NCBI RefSeq assembly: GCF_032380655.1
Contig: NZ_JAWDIY010000012.1
Location: forward strand, 1-64,000
DNA: 64,000 bases
Direction of reading: 5' to 3'
Source: Diplocloster hominis
GTDB taxonomy: Bacteria; Bacillota; Clostridia; Lachnospirales; Lachnospiraceae
Every line of letters starts with the position of its first letter. The first letter of the stretch is position 1. This document shows positions 34,622 through 43,803 of this stretch, piece after piece. A model generated the notes under the pieces. It had not been told where the DNA came from and did no database searches. It was given only the letters and a program-made list of their open reading frames with translations. The position numbers were made by a program, and so were the translations under genes.

Positions 34622-35473
34622 TTACTCTGTCTCAAGCAGGATACCCAGGGTATTAGGGCCGCAGTGGCAGGAGATCGTGCAGCTGGCTCTTGTCACGTAG
34701 ACCGCGTCAAAGTCCATACTTTCCCGAATCGTCTCTTTCACCAGGTCTATATAGGCTTCATCAATGCCGGAATGGGTGATAAAGATCCGGTTTTTTCTGA
34801 TATCGGGATAGGAAGCCAGTTTATCTCTTGTATACTTAACCAGCACTTTATCCAGGTTTCCCCTGTATTTTTTTCCGACTCCCATGGCCCCGGAAGTATT
34901 GTCCACTTCTATACAAGGCTTCAGATTCAGTAAATTGGCCCCCAGAGCGGTGACGGAGGAACAGCGGCCTCCCGCGTGCATAAATTCCAGGGTGTCCAGA
35001 ATAAAGCTGGCGTGGCACTTTCCGGTTCTGGCCTTCAGGGCCTTGCTGATTTGCGCCGCCGGCATCCCCTGACTGATCATCTCAGCGGCATCCAATACAA
35101 GATGCCCCATACCGGTAGAAAGATTACAGGAATCTACAGGATAAATACCGTCCATCTCCCCGGCAGCCAGGCAGCAATTCTGATATGAACTGGAAAGGGC
35201 GCTGCCCAGATTCAGATGTACCACCTCATATCCCGCGCTGACCCAGGGTTTAAAGTACTGTTTATATTCCTCCACATTGATCGCGGCCGTTTTGGGCAGA
35301 ATCCGCCTGGTCCGGTATGCATCATAGATCACGTCCGGGGTAATATCCACATTATCCATATAATCTTTGCCGTCCAGAATGATATGATAAGGATAATAAT
35401 TCACCTGATACCGCTCTTTTAACTCCTGTCCCAGATCACACGTACTGTCCGCGCTTAAAATTACTTTCTTCAT
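34622..35473 (-). CDS. DegV-family fatty-acid-binding protein
   Basis: DegV/FakB proteins bind a fatty acid and present it to the FakA kinase for phosphorylation. The 283-aa product has the N-terminal signature SADSTCDLG, the conserved SSYQN region (LGSALSSSYQN), and the C-terminal HSG motif (ITHSGIDEAY). The start is the ATG at 35473, with GAGGG ahead of it. A GTG at 35485 is also in frame. No fakA is present in the window, so which fatty acid it serves is unknown. Confidence 0.9.
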   Translation of the reverse strand: MKKVILSADSTCDLGQELKERYQVNYYPYHIILDGKDYMDNVDITPDVIYDAYRTRRILPKTAAINVEEYKQYFKPWVSAGYEVVHLNLGSALSSSYQNCCLAAGEMDGIYPVDSCNLSTGMGHLVLDAAEMISQGMPAAQISKALKARTGKCHASFILDTLEFMHAGGRCSSVTALGANLLNLKPCIEVDNTSGAMGVGKKYRGNLDKVLVKYTRDKLASYPDIRKNRIFITHSGIDEAYIDLVKETIRESMDFDAVYVTRASCTISCHCGPNTLGILLETE

Positions 35474-35594
35474 ATAAACCCTCACACCTCTTCATCCATC
35501 ATTATAAAACTCAGTCTATAAAACAAACCAAACAGTATAATATCACAAATTCCCAGTTTCGAATAGCCCTTAACAAGAATCAAATACTGCGGCC

Positions 35595-36104
35595 TCAAAT
35601 ACTGCGTTCCAGTATCCGGTCATAGATTCCCTTCGTCTTCTGGTCATAGAGCACGAACAAAACCAGATCCAGCTCAGACGGCTGCGTGTGCAGGAATTCC
35701 ACTACCGTATCAACAGCGATGCGGGCCGCTTCCTCCGCCGGATAGCTGTAGATTCCGGTGGATATCGCCGGAAACGCAATGGAGTGCAAGTTGTGCTGAA
35801 CGGCCAAATGCAGGGAATTCCGATAACAGGAAGCCAAAAGCTGCGCTTCGTTCCTGTGGCCGCCCCGCCAGACTGGGCCCGGCGTGTGGATAATATAGCG
35901 GCAGGGCAGCAGATACCCCTGGGTTATTTTCGCTTCCCCCGTGTCACAGCCATTTAACAGACGGCATTCCTCCAGAAGCTTTGGCCCGGCGGCCCGGTGG
36001 ACCGCCCCGTCCACGCCGCCTCCCCCCAGAAGCGATGTGTTTGCCGCATTTACGATGGCATCTACCCTGACTTTTGTGATATCTCCCTGTAATGTCTGTA
36101 TCAT
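35595..36104 (-). CDS. macrodomain protein (O-acetyl-ADP-ribose deacetylase type)
   Basis: A 169-aa stand-alone macrodomain that should bind and hydrolyse ADP-ribose derivatives. The signature residues are present: GDITKVRVDAIVNAAN and GGGGVDGAVHRAAG (ADP-ribose and catalytic loop), with TGIYSYP near the end. The ATG at 36104 overlaps the stop of the preceding peptidase gene (ATGA), which supports this start over an ATG six bases upstream. It is the last of three coupled genes. Confidence 0.92.
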   Translation of the reverse strand: MIQTLQGDITKVRVDAIVNAANTSLLGGGGVDGAVHRAAGPKLLEECRLLNGCDTGEAKITQGYLLPCRYIIHTPGPVWRGGHRNEAQLLASCYRNSLHLAVQHNLHSIAFPAISTGIYSYPAEEAARIAVDTVVEFLHTQPSELDLVLFVLYDQKTKGIYDRILERSI

Positions 36105-36862
36105 CCCCATATCCCCTCACTGTTTAAGATTGACCGGGCTTTCCGCCATTCCGGATCATATTGCTCCACATATCCCCAGAACACAGGATTGTGCCCTTTT
36201 TCCAATAGATGTACCAGTTCATGTATAATAACGTATTCCAGGCACTGCACAGGGTATTTCACCAGATGCAGATTCAGACTGATCCTCCTGTCCCGGACAT
36301 TACAGGAACCCCACCGTGATTTCATCTTTCTGATCGTCAGGTGGGTGATGGATACTCCGATTTCCCTCTGCCATTTTTCCAACAGCGGGACTGCTGTCTC
36401 CTGAAGCCGGTCCGCATACCAGCGGTACAGCCTCTTTTCCGCCTCTTCGGCGGTCTGGCCTTCCCAATGAGGGAAGAGCAGGCACCGGCCATTCCGCTTT
36501 ACCGTGTCCCTTCGGCTGCCCGGTATGGTCTGGATGAGATATGTTTGCCCAAAGAATAAAACCTGGTCGCCCGTTTTATAATCATGGATGGGCCGGGGCG
36601 GTTTTTGGAGCATCTTTTTTCGATGGGCAACGATCCAGGGGAGGCGCTTCTCGATGGCTTCCCTGATCAGATGGTCGGGCATCCTTTTGGGAGCCGATAT
36701 CTGAACCCTGCCGTCAGGCGGAACAACCCGGATATATAGATTCTTGATATTCTTGCGCTGTATCTGAAGCGGAAATGGATAACCCATCTGATCTTTCCTA
36801 TCATCCGCCTGATCTTTCATATTGTCCCCCCCGCTGTATGTTAATGTCCTGCTTCTGCTCAT
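36101..36862 (-). CDS. YgjP/WLM-type zinc metallopeptidase (DUF45)
   Basis: A 253-aa protein with the DUF45 core: MKSRWGSCN, then YVIIHELVHLLEKGHNPVFW, containing the HExxH-type zinc site with a third histidine. Family members are predicted proteases, some linked to restriction loci or DNA repair. The ATG at 36862 overlaps the stop of the upstream gene (ATGA). A second ATG at 36820, after a run of Gs, is an alternative start giving 239 aa. The substrate is unknown. Confidence 0.85.
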   Translation of the reverse strand: MSRSRTLTYSGGDNMKDQADDRKDQMGYPFPLQIQRKNIKNLYIRVVPPDGRVQISAPKRMPDHLIREAIEKRLPWIVAHRKKMLQKPPRPIHDYKTGDQVLFFGQTYLIQTIPGSRRDTVKRNGRCLLFPHWEGQTAEEAEKRLYRWYADRLQETAVPLLEKWQREIGVSITHLTIRKMKSRWGSCNVRDRRISLNLHLVKYPVQCLEYVIIHELVHLLEKGHNPVFWGYVEQYDPEWRKARSILNSEGIWG

Positions 36863-37329
36863 ATCAGGCCGCAGTATTGAAACTTCGTGCGCTTATCCTT
36901 AAAAAACACCGGATAGCGCAGCTCATAATTTCCCCAGACCGTACATGGAAATCTGGTAAAATAAAATGTCGAGAAAAGGACCTCCCGGGCCGTTATGTCC
37001 GACAAAAAACGAATCATGGACCGGGTCAAAGGATAGTAGACTTCTTCCCTGGTAATCCGTATATTCATCAGCATAGTCAACTGGTCCTCGGACAAGCTGT
37101 GGCGGAATCCTCTCTGCTCTTCTTTTGACAGGCTTCCATAATAAAAATCACAGTAAGCATCCGCCCTTCCGTTTATCTGGAGCATCACCTCCAGCATATG
37201 CCGGTATTCCGGCTCTGTTCTTTCCAGGATCACATGTTCATATCTGGAAAAGCCCTCTTCTATTTCTGGAAAAAGAAGCGCCCCCTTTTCCTTCAGGACC
37301 CTTTCCGGCACCGGATATATTTCAGCCAT
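36859..37329 (-). CDS. unrecognised 156-aa protein
   Basis: I do not recognise this protein. It is soluble, rich in aromatic residues and Arg/Glu, with no catalytic motif or membrane segment. The start is the ATG at 37329 after GAGGAGGGG. The frame extends to 37347 but without a site. It is the first gene of a translationally coupled trio with the HELVH metallopeptidase and the macrodomain protein (4-bp overlaps), suggesting a shared process. Confidence 0.65.
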   Translation of the reverse strand: MAEIYPVPERVLKEKGALLFPEIEEGFSRYEHVILERTEPEYRHMLEVMLQINGRADAYCDFYYGSLSKEEQRGFRHSLSEDQLTMLMNIRITREEVYYPLTRSMIRFLSDITAREVLFSTFYFTRFPCTVWGNYELRYPVFFKDKRTKFQYCGLI

Positions 37330-37726
37330 CTGTGTCCCCTCCTCCATCTCACCTGATCTGTCTTAATAACTGCTTTCGTATCTGCTTCCATTATAATGAA
37401 TTTTTATCGCTGAATCAATAAACGAATTAGCTGGCGGTTGGAAGAAGGAATTAATAAATGAATCAACAAATGAAACAACAAGTAAAACAACAAGTAAAAC
37501 AATAAATGAATCAACAAATAAACAACAAATGAAACAACAGACCGGGGCTGGCAGATATCAAAATAGCAGTGCCCGAAAGGGCATCACTGACTATTTTCAT
37601 GCATCGCACGTAAGCGGCTAATATACAGCCTTTAATTGCTCATAGCCAAAAAAAATTAAGCAGATATGAATATTTTACCATTATTACCAGCATACTACCA
37701 TTGATTATGGATAAGGAGGAAATGTC
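37330..37726. other. divergent intergenic region with repeat and hairpin
   Basis: Besides the 12-bp tandem repeat, bases 37560-37597 fold into a long symmetrical hairpin (AAAATAG ... CTATTTT outside, GTGCCC-GAAA-GGGC inside). This could terminate transcription on either strand or act as an attenuator for the oxidoreductase operon. No strong promoter was identified. Confidence 0.5.
37456..37538. repeat. degenerate 12-bp tandem repeat, seven units
   Basis: Seven near-copies of AAATGAATCAAC/AAGTAAAACAAC follow each other, one being 11 bp. The block is almost free of G on the plus strand and lies in the divergent region between the unknown gene (-) and the oxidoreductase operon (+). Confidence 0.85.
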
Positions 37727-38821
37727 ATGTCTAAGAGTGCTGCATTGCCTGTTGCCAATGAGAGAGGGTATTATGAGATACGCCTGGAGAGTATCGGCGG
37801 TCTGGGAGCGAATCTTTGCGGGAAGATGCTGGGCGAGCTGGGGGCGAATTATCTGGGTCTTAACTCGGCCAGTTTTTCAAGCTATGGGTCGGAGAAAAGA
37901 GGTTCACCGGTAAAGGCGTTTATCCGGTGGTGTGAGAAGGAACGGGATATTTATGTGAATAGTCCGGTGGAGAAACCTCATATTCTGGGGCTGTTTCATG
38001 AGGCTATGGCCGGAAAAATGCCGGTGACGGCGGGCGTGGATGCGAACACGAAGATCGTGATGAACACGCCGGCGGGACCCGGGGAGATCCGGGAGAAGTT
38101 AAAGCTGTGTTCCGGGGAGATCTTTTGTATCGATGCACTGAAGATCGCTATGGAGAATAAGAGCAGGATCAATATGGTGATGCTGGGAGCGGTCGCGAAG
38201 GCATCGGGATTCATTCCGCTGGAGGCCGTGATCGAACTGGCCAGGGACACAGTGGGGAAAAAGTATCCAAAACTGCTGGAGAATAATATCATCGGGATTC
38301 AAAAGGGGTATGAACTTACGAAGTCCATGATGTTTGAGGACGATGAAAAATATCCTTATGTGCCTTATAAGGAGACGCAGAATGAATGGGGTTATGAGAC
38401 GGCTCCTCCAGGAGGCGTGAATCCCAGATTCGGGAGTACGGTGTCCAATGATCTGTCAGCTTCCCGGGAAGGGTATCTTCCCCTTTTTCTGCAGGATAAG
38501 TGCATTAATTGCGGGCTGTGTGACAGTACCTGCCCGGATATGGTGTTCCAGTTCCGGCCGGGAGAGTACAAAGGCAGGGAAATGATGGTCAATACGGGGT
38601 TAGACTACCACCACTGCAAGGGATGCCTGCGCTGTGTGGATGTGTGCCCGACCAATGCCCTGGTCCGGGGACTGGAGAGAGAACATCCGGAGCCGAAGTG
38701 GTTCGTAAGGAATAAGGACCTGATTGTGGATCATCTGGAATTCGAAGATGTGGGCGCGAATTCCTGGGTGACCAGCGAAGCCTATCTGGAAGAAAAAAGA
38801 GTGGACGGAGGTCTGGTGTGA
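37727..38821 (+). CDS. 2-oxoacid:ferredoxin oxidoreductase, fused gamma and delta subunits
   Basis: A 364-aa fusion. The N-terminal half (about 15-195) is the gamma-type domain (IGGLGANLCGKMLGELGANYLGL). The C-terminal part has two 4Fe-4S motifs, CINCGLCDSTCP and CKGCLRCVDVCP, as in the delta subunit. With the next gene (alpha plus beta) it would make the complete enzyme that decarboxylates a 2-oxoacid to an acyl-CoA and reduces ferredoxin. The ribosome site AAGGAGG is strong. Substrate (pyruvate, branched-chain or other) cannot be told from the sequence. Confidence 0.88.
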   Translation: MSKSAALPVANERGYYEIRLESIGGLGANLCGKMLGELGANYLGLNSASFSSYGSEKRGSPVKAFIRWCEKERDIYVNSPVEKPHILGLFHEAMAGKMPVTAGVDANTKIVMNTPAGPGEIREKLKLCSGEIFCIDALKIAMENKSRINMVMLGAVAKASGFIPLEAVIELARDTVGKKYPKLLENNIIGIQKGYELTKSMMFEDDEKYPYVPYKETQNEWGYETAPPGGVNPRFGSTVSNDLSASREGYLPLFLQDKCINCGLCDSTCPDMVFQFRPGEYKGREMMVNTGLDYHHCKGCLRCVDVCPTNALVRGLEREHPEPKWFVRNKDLIVDHLEFEDVGANSWVTSEAYLEEKRVDGGLV

Positions 38822-41049
38822 TGGAAAAACAAAAAGTGCTCTTTGAAAGCGGTAATGAACTGGCGGCCTATGCGGCCAAACAGATTAATTATCATGTGAT
38901 GGGGTATTATCCGATCACGCCGTCTACGCAGATCGCGGAATTTTTGGATTTGATGAAAGCAGAAGGGGAACATGATATTTCCCTGATCGCTGCCGAGGGA
39001 GAACACAGCGCGGCAGGGATCTGCTACGGAGCTTCCACGGCGGGAGGCCGGGTGTTTAACGCGACCAGCGCCAACGGGCTTTTGTACGCGCTGGAACAGC
39101 TGCCGGTGCAGTCCGGTACCAGATTCCCCATGGTAATGAATGTAGCCTGCCGTACCGTATCAGGTCCGCTCTCCATTAAGGGTGATCACAGCGATATTAT
39201 GTATACACTGAATACGGGATGGATCATTTTATACGCGAATACACCCCAGGCAGTCTATGATATGAACCTGTGCGCGCTGAAGATCGCGGAGCGGGTCAAG
39301 CTTCCGGTTATTGTGGCATTTGACGGGTTCTTTACCAGCCATCAGAAGAGACGGTGCATGGTATTTGAAGAGGACCGTACCGTCCAGGAATTTTTGGGGA
39401 AATATGATGCGGACTATTCCTGCCTGGATCTGGAGCATCCTGTTTCCATCGGTTCCTATATGAATGAACCGGATACCCTGAATAATAAATACCAGCTGCA
39501 TCTGGCCATGGAAGAGGCCCGGGAGGTAATCCCGGAGATATTTGGTGAGTACGGGAAGCTTTCCGGAAGAAGCTATACGGAAACGGAAGGGTACCGCACG
39601 GAGGACGCCGAGTTCCTGCTCTTCCTGCTGGGCTCCAGTTATCATACGGCGAAACTGGCTGTGGATGAAATGCGGGAGCATGGCTGCAAGGCAGGCGTAT
39701 TTACCACGAATATCCTGCGGCCGTTCCCGGCAGATGAGTTATATGAACACTGCAGGAATGCCAAAGTGATATTGGTCTGTGACCGGCAGGACAGCTACGG
39801 GGCCCATGGAGGAAATATGACGCTGGAGATCAAGGCGATGCTCCAGGAGCATGAGAAGACGGCCCACGTGCTGAGCAGGATCTACGGCCTGGGCGGCAGG
39901 GATTTTTATGTGGAGGACGCGCTTAAGCTTTTTAAAGAGTGCGTGACGGATGATCCCGTGCGCTTTGATTACTATGGAAAATATCCGGGAACGAAGTCCT
40001 ATGACGGCTCACAGTATTTTAAACCCATTACCGCCGCCGAGGCATCTCCTGGGCTGACGGTCTGTGAAAAGGATGAAAAGACCAACAAACTGACCGTAAA
40101 AGGTGCTAAAGTCGGTGATACCACCGCGATGCCGAAGAGACTGGCACCGGGACATGGAGCCTGCCCGGGCTGCGGGATTCCGGTGAATGTGAACCTGCTG
40201 CTGCGCGGAATCGAGGGAAATGTGGTACTTCTGTTCCATACGGGCTGCGGCATGGTGGTGACGACCAACTACCCGAAAACTGCGTTCAAGGTTCCCTATG
40301 TACACAACCTGTTCCAGAATGGGCCGGCCACCCTGACCGGAATTCTGGAGATGTACCATCAGCGCCAGAAGAGAGGGGAATATCCGGACGAGGAGATTAC
40401 GTTCGTTATGGTCAGCGGTGACGGAGGCATGGACATTGGCCTGGGTTCCGCGCTGGGAGCCGCTCTGAGAAATAATAAGCTGATCCTCTTTGAATACGAC
40501 AACGGCGGCTATATGAATACCGGATACCAGCTGTCCTACTCCACACCGATGGGGGCCAAGAGCTCCACTTCCCATGTGGGAGCCCAGCAATACGGCAAGA
40601 ATTTTTTCCATAAGGATACCCCTATGATTATGGCGGCTTCACACATTCCCTACGTGGCGACGGTGGCGGAATCGAATCCGGCGGACTTTATCAAGAAGGC
40701 TGCCAAGGCCCAGTATTATGCGAACCGATCCGGCATGGCTTATGTCAAAACCCTGTCCGCCTGTCCGCTGAACTGGAGTGACCGCCCCGATACGGAGCGC
40801 AAAGTAATCGCGGCTGGCGTGGACTGCTGTTACTTCCCGCTGTATGAGATCGAGGAGGGAGTGACGAATATCAACTATAATCCGGAAAAGGGAAATAAAA
40901 AGATACCGGTTCTGGATTGGCTGACGATGATGGGCAGAACCAAGCATCTGGGAAAAGAGGAATACGCCTCAGTGGTGGAAAATATTCAAAGAGAGACGGA
41001 CCGCCGCTGGGAAAGACTGAAAGCGAGAGCGGAAAATCCGCTGCTGTAG
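38821..41049 (+). CDS. 2-oxoacid:ferredoxin oxidoreductase, fused alpha and beta subunits
   Basis: A 742-aa fusion. The N-terminal half (about 1-400) is the alpha subunit (MGYYPITPSTQIAE and the AEGEHSA loop). The C-terminal half is the TPP-binding beta subunit (GHGACPGCGIP, VMVSGDGGMDIGLG for Mg-TPP, and YDNGGYMNTGYQ). It shares one base with the previous stop (TGATG), with GGAGG just upstream, so the two are coupled. Members with this compact two-gene layout are annotated variously as pyruvate, ketoisovalerate or indolepyruvate-like enzymes. Confidence 0.88.
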   Translation: MEKQKVLFESGNELAAYAAKQINYHVMGYYPITPSTQIAEFLDLMKAEGEHDISLIAAEGEHSAAGICYGASTAGGRVFNATSANGLLYALEQLPVQSGTRFPMVMNVACRTVSGPLSIKGDHSDIMYTLNTGWIILYANTPQAVYDMNLCALKIAERVKLPVIVAFDGFFTSHQKRRCMVFEEDRTVQEFLGKYDADYSCLDLEHPVSIGSYMNEPDTLNNKYQLHLAMEEAREVIPEIFGEYGKLSGRSYTETEGYRTEDAEFLLFLLGSSYHTAKLAVDEMREHGCKAGVFTTNILRPFPADELYEHCRNAKVILVCDRQDSYGAHGGNMTLEIKAMLQEHEKTAHVLSRIYGLGGRDFYVEDALKLFKECVTDDPVRFDYYGKYPGTKSYDGSQYFKPITAAEASPGLTVCEKDEKTNKLTVKGAKVGDTTAMPKRLAPGHGACPGCGIPVNVNLLLRGIEGNVVLLFHTGCGMVVTTNYPKTAFKVPYVHNLFQNGPATLTGILEMYHQRQKRGEYPDEEITFVMVSGDGGMDIGLGSALGAALRNNKLILFEYDNGGYMNTGYQLSYSTPMGAKSSTSHVGAQQYGKNFFHKDTPMIMAASHIPYVATVAESNPADFIKKAAKAQYYANRSGMAYVKTLSACPLNWSDRPDTERKVIAAGVDCCYFPLYEIEEGVTNINYNPEKGNKKIPVLDWLTMMGRTKHLGKEEYASVVENIQRETDRRWERLKARAENPLL

Positions 41050-41131
41050 AAGTGAGCTAGAAATTACCGATCGGATAGAAAGATTCAGTATCAGAACCCA
41101 AATCATTTTAGGAAAACAGGAGGAATACCAA

Positions 41132-41728
41132 ATGTCAACAGAATTCAAAAACAGCCAGACGAAAGATAATTTAATGAGAGCTTTTGCCGGGGAATCCCAG
41201 GCCAGAAACCGTTATACTTTTGCAGCGTCTCAGGCCAAGAGCCAGAACCTGTACGTGATCCAGAGTATTTTCCAGTTTACAGCCGACCAGGAGAAGGAAC
41301 ACGCGGAGATTTATTACAATCATCTGACGGAACTGGCGGGAGAGAGCATCCATGTGGATGGAGGGTATCCGGTGGATATCAGCAGCCGTGTCGTGGATCT
41401 GCTCAAATTCGCGCAGCATAATGAATATGAGGAATGGCAGGATGTCTATAAGAAATTCGGCGATATCGCGAAAGAAGAAGGTTTCCACAAAGTAGCCAGC
41501 TCTTTCCACATGATCGCTGAAATTGAAAAGACCCATGGTGACCGGTTTGGAAAATTTGCCGAAATGATGGAGCAGGATAAATTATTCGTATCCGATGTAA
41601 AGACAGGCTGGATGTGCCTGAACTGCGGATATATTTACACAGGGACACAGGCGCCAGCGGTATGTCCGGTATGCAGCCATAATCAGGGATATTTTATCCG
41701 TCTGGAGCTGGCGCCTTACCAGAAATAG
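41132..41728 (+). CDS. rbr: rubrerythrin
   Basis: Non-haem di-iron peroxidase protecting anaerobes from hydrogen peroxide. The 198-aa protein has the ferritin-like domain with ligand motifs ESQARNRY, EKEHAEIY and EIEKTHGDRF. A C-terminal rubredoxin domain follows (CLNCGYIYTG and CPVCSHNQGYF). The ribosome site is AGGAGG. It follows the oxidoreductase operon by 82 bases and is probably co-expressed in part or has its own promoter. Confidence 0.96.
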   Translation: MSTEFKNSQTKDNLMRAFAGESQARNRYTFAASQAKSQNLYVIQSIFQFTADQEKEHAEIYYNHLTELAGESIHVDGGYPVDISSRVVDLLKFAQHNEYEEWQDVYKKFGDIAKEEGFHKVASSFHMIAEIEKTHGDRFGKFAEMMEQDKLFVSDVKTGWMCLNCGYIYTGTQAPAVCPVCSHNQGYFIRLELAPYQK

Positions 41729-41767
41729 CAGGTTGAAACAGGAAGGGACGTAAAAGGTGAGAGTGGA

Positions 41768-42325
41768 ATGAGCCTGAAAAAAGCAGGAATCTGGGGCATA
41801 ATGCTTCTAATGACGACAACAGCGCTGTGGGGATGCTCCAGACCGGAAGAAAACAAGGGAGACACACCGGTAACGGATGTGGCGCTGGCAGATATTGAAA
41901 AAGCGGTGGCGGCGGTATATGGGGACAACTATATCCCCAATACGGAATACGATACGAGTGCGATAGAATCCGAATTCGGGGTGAAACAGGAGTGGTATGA
42001 GAACGCCATTGCCAAAGGCCCTATGATCAGCACACAGGTAGATACCTTCGTAGGAATAGAATCGAAAAAGGATCACGCGCAGGAAGTAGAGGACGCGTTA
42101 CAGGCATACCGAAAACGCCTGCTGGAAGATACGATGCAATATCCCATGAACCAGATCAAGATCCAGGCTTCCCAGGTGGTCCGGTATGGAAATTACGTTT
42201 TCTTCCTGATGCTGGGTGAAGTATCTATGGAAGAAATGGAGCGGGGAGATCAGGCGGCTCTCGAGGCGGCACAGGCAGAGAATCAAAAAGCTGTCGATGT
42301 CGTGGAAGAGATGTTGTACGAGTAG
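41768..42325 (+). CDS. DUF4358-type lipoprotein
   Basis: A 185-aa predicted lipoprotein with a hydrophobic signal (about 5-22) ending in a lipobox-like TTALWGC. The mature part resembles DUF4358 proteins, which in Clostridia often sit beside MBOAT and DHHW genes, as here. Only six bases separate it from the MBOAT gene. It may help position or regulate the extracellular acylation system. No enzymatic motif is seen. Confidence 0.8.
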   Translation: MSLKKAGIWGIMLLMTTTALWGCSRPEENKGDTPVTDVALADIEKAVAAVYGDNYIPNTEYDTSAIESEFGVKQEWYENAIAKGPMISTQVDTFVGIESKKDHAQEVEDALQAYRKRLLEDTMQYPMNQIKIQASQVVRYGNYVFFLMLGEVSMEEMERGDQAALEAAQAENQKAVDVVEEMLYE

Positions 42326-42331
42326 ACGGGT

Positions 42332-43789
42332 ATGGTATTCAGCAGCTTTGTGTTTCTATTCCGTTTTCTTCCTGCTGTCCTGCTGGTGTATTATCTGGTC
42401 CCCCGGAACTGTAAAAACCTGGTGCTTTTTCTGGCCAGTCTGATTTTCTACGCATGGGGCGAGCCTGTCTATGTGGGACTCATGATTTTTTCCACCGTGA
42501 CTGATTATGTTCATGGAAAACTGGTGGATTCCTATCTCAACCGGAACCGGCGGCTGGCAGCGAAATGCACAGTCGCCTCTTCTGTTGTGATCAATGTCCT
42601 GCTGTTAGGCATTTTTAAATACTCGGATTTACTGATCCAATGGATCAACCTGGCTGCACACACGCAGATTCCCCTGCCTGAACTGCCGCTGCCTGTGGGG
42701 ATATCATTCTATACGTTCCAGACGATGTCCTATACCATTGATATTTACCGCAGGGAGGCCAGACCGGCCAGGAACATCATCGATTTCGGAGCTTTCGTGG
42801 CGCTGTTTCCCCAGCTGGTGGCCGGTCCTATTATCCGTTATGAGACTACAGATCTGCAGCTGAGAAAACGGGAAATCAACCGGGAAAAATTAGTCCGGGG
42901 TACCCTGCGTCTGGTCATCGGACTCGGGAAAAAAGTATTGCTGGCCAATAACATCGGGGTCCTTTGGCAGACGGTGTCAGCGATCCCGATGGATGAAATG
43001 ACCCTGTTAAAGGCGTGGCTTGGAACGGCAGCGTTCGCGTTTCAGATCTACTTTGATTTTTCCGGTTATTCCGACATGGCCATCGGCCTGGGCTATCTGT
43101 TCGGCTTTATTTATCCGGAAAATTTCCGTTATCCCTATATGGCCGACAGCATCACGGATTTCTGGAGACGGTGGCATATCACCCTGAGTACCTGGTTTAA
43201 GGAATACGTCTACTTTCCTCTGGGCGGGAGTAAAAGAGGAAAAGGCATGCAGATACGAAACCTGCTGATCGTATGGGGACTTACCGGTATCTGGCACGGA
43301 GCGTCTGTGAATTTTTTGATTTGGGGCCTGTATTTTGCTGTTTTGCTGATCAATGAAAAGCTTTGGCTGCTGAAAACGCTGGAAAAATGCCATAGGGCTG
43401 TCCGGCATCTCTATGCTCTGTTCTTTGTTATGATCGGCTGGGTAATCTTCGCGTTCGACCGTATCCAGGATGGAATCCGCTATATGTCTGCCATGTTCGG
43501 GATCAGCGGACTTCCGGCTGCGGACAGGGAAAGCCTGTATCTGCTGTCCGAATACGGCCTTCTGCTGGTCCTGCTGGCTTTTGGCTGTACCAGGCTGCCC
43601 TCCGATGGGATCAGAGCTCTGGTTTCAGGAAAATTCAGAAACGCCGCCAACAGCGATACTGCCGGCGGCGTTATCCGGCGTGTTGGGATCTATTGTATCG
43701 TCTGCATCGGCACCGTATGTATCCTGCTGTTATCCATTGCCTATCTGGTTAATGCTTCCTATAATCCATTTTTGTATTTCCGCTTCTAG
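42332..43789 (+). CDS. MBOAT O-acyltransferase (AlgI/DltB-like)
   Basis: A 485-aa polytopic membrane protein of the MBOAT family. It has the typical motifs PVGISFYTFQTMSYTIDIYR, FDFSGYSDMAIGLGYLFG, and the catalytic-site WHGASVNFLIWG histidine with FWRRWHITLSTWF. Such enzymes pass acyl groups across the membrane to a partner that acylates polysaccharide or teichoic acid. With the DHHW protein encoded 14 bases downstream it forms an AlgI/AlgJ-like pair. The first codons overlap no ribosome site of note, so coupling with the lipoprotein gene is likely. Confidence 0.93.
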   Translation: MVFSSFVFLFRFLPAVLLVYYLVPRNCKNLVLFLASLIFYAWGEPVYVGLMIFSTVTDYVHGKLVDSYLNRNRRLAAKCTVASSVVINVLLLGIFKYSDLLIQWINLAAHTQIPLPELPLPVGISFYTFQTMSYTIDIYRREARPARNIIDFGAFVALFPQLVAGPIIRYETTDLQLRKREINREKLVRGTLRLVIGLGKKVLLANNIGVLWQTVSAIPMDEMTLLKAWLGTAAFAFQIYFDFSGYSDMAIGLGYLFGFIYPENFRYPYMADSITDFWRRWHITLSTWFKEYVYFPLGGSKRGKGMQIRNLLIVWGLTGIWHGASVNFLIWGLYFAVLLINEKLWLLKTLEKCHRAVRHLYALFFVMIGWVIFAFDRIQDGIRYMSAMFGISGLPAADRESLYLLSEYGLLLVLLAFGCTRLPSDGIRALVSGKFRNAANSDTAGGVIRRVGIYCIVCIGTVCILLLSIAYLVNASYNPFLYFRF

Positions 43790-43803
43790 AAAGGAGCAGT
43801 TCA

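Noticed and set aside
37456..37538. CRISPR array
   Set aside because: The units are contiguous 12-mers without spacers, and no cas genes occur in the window.
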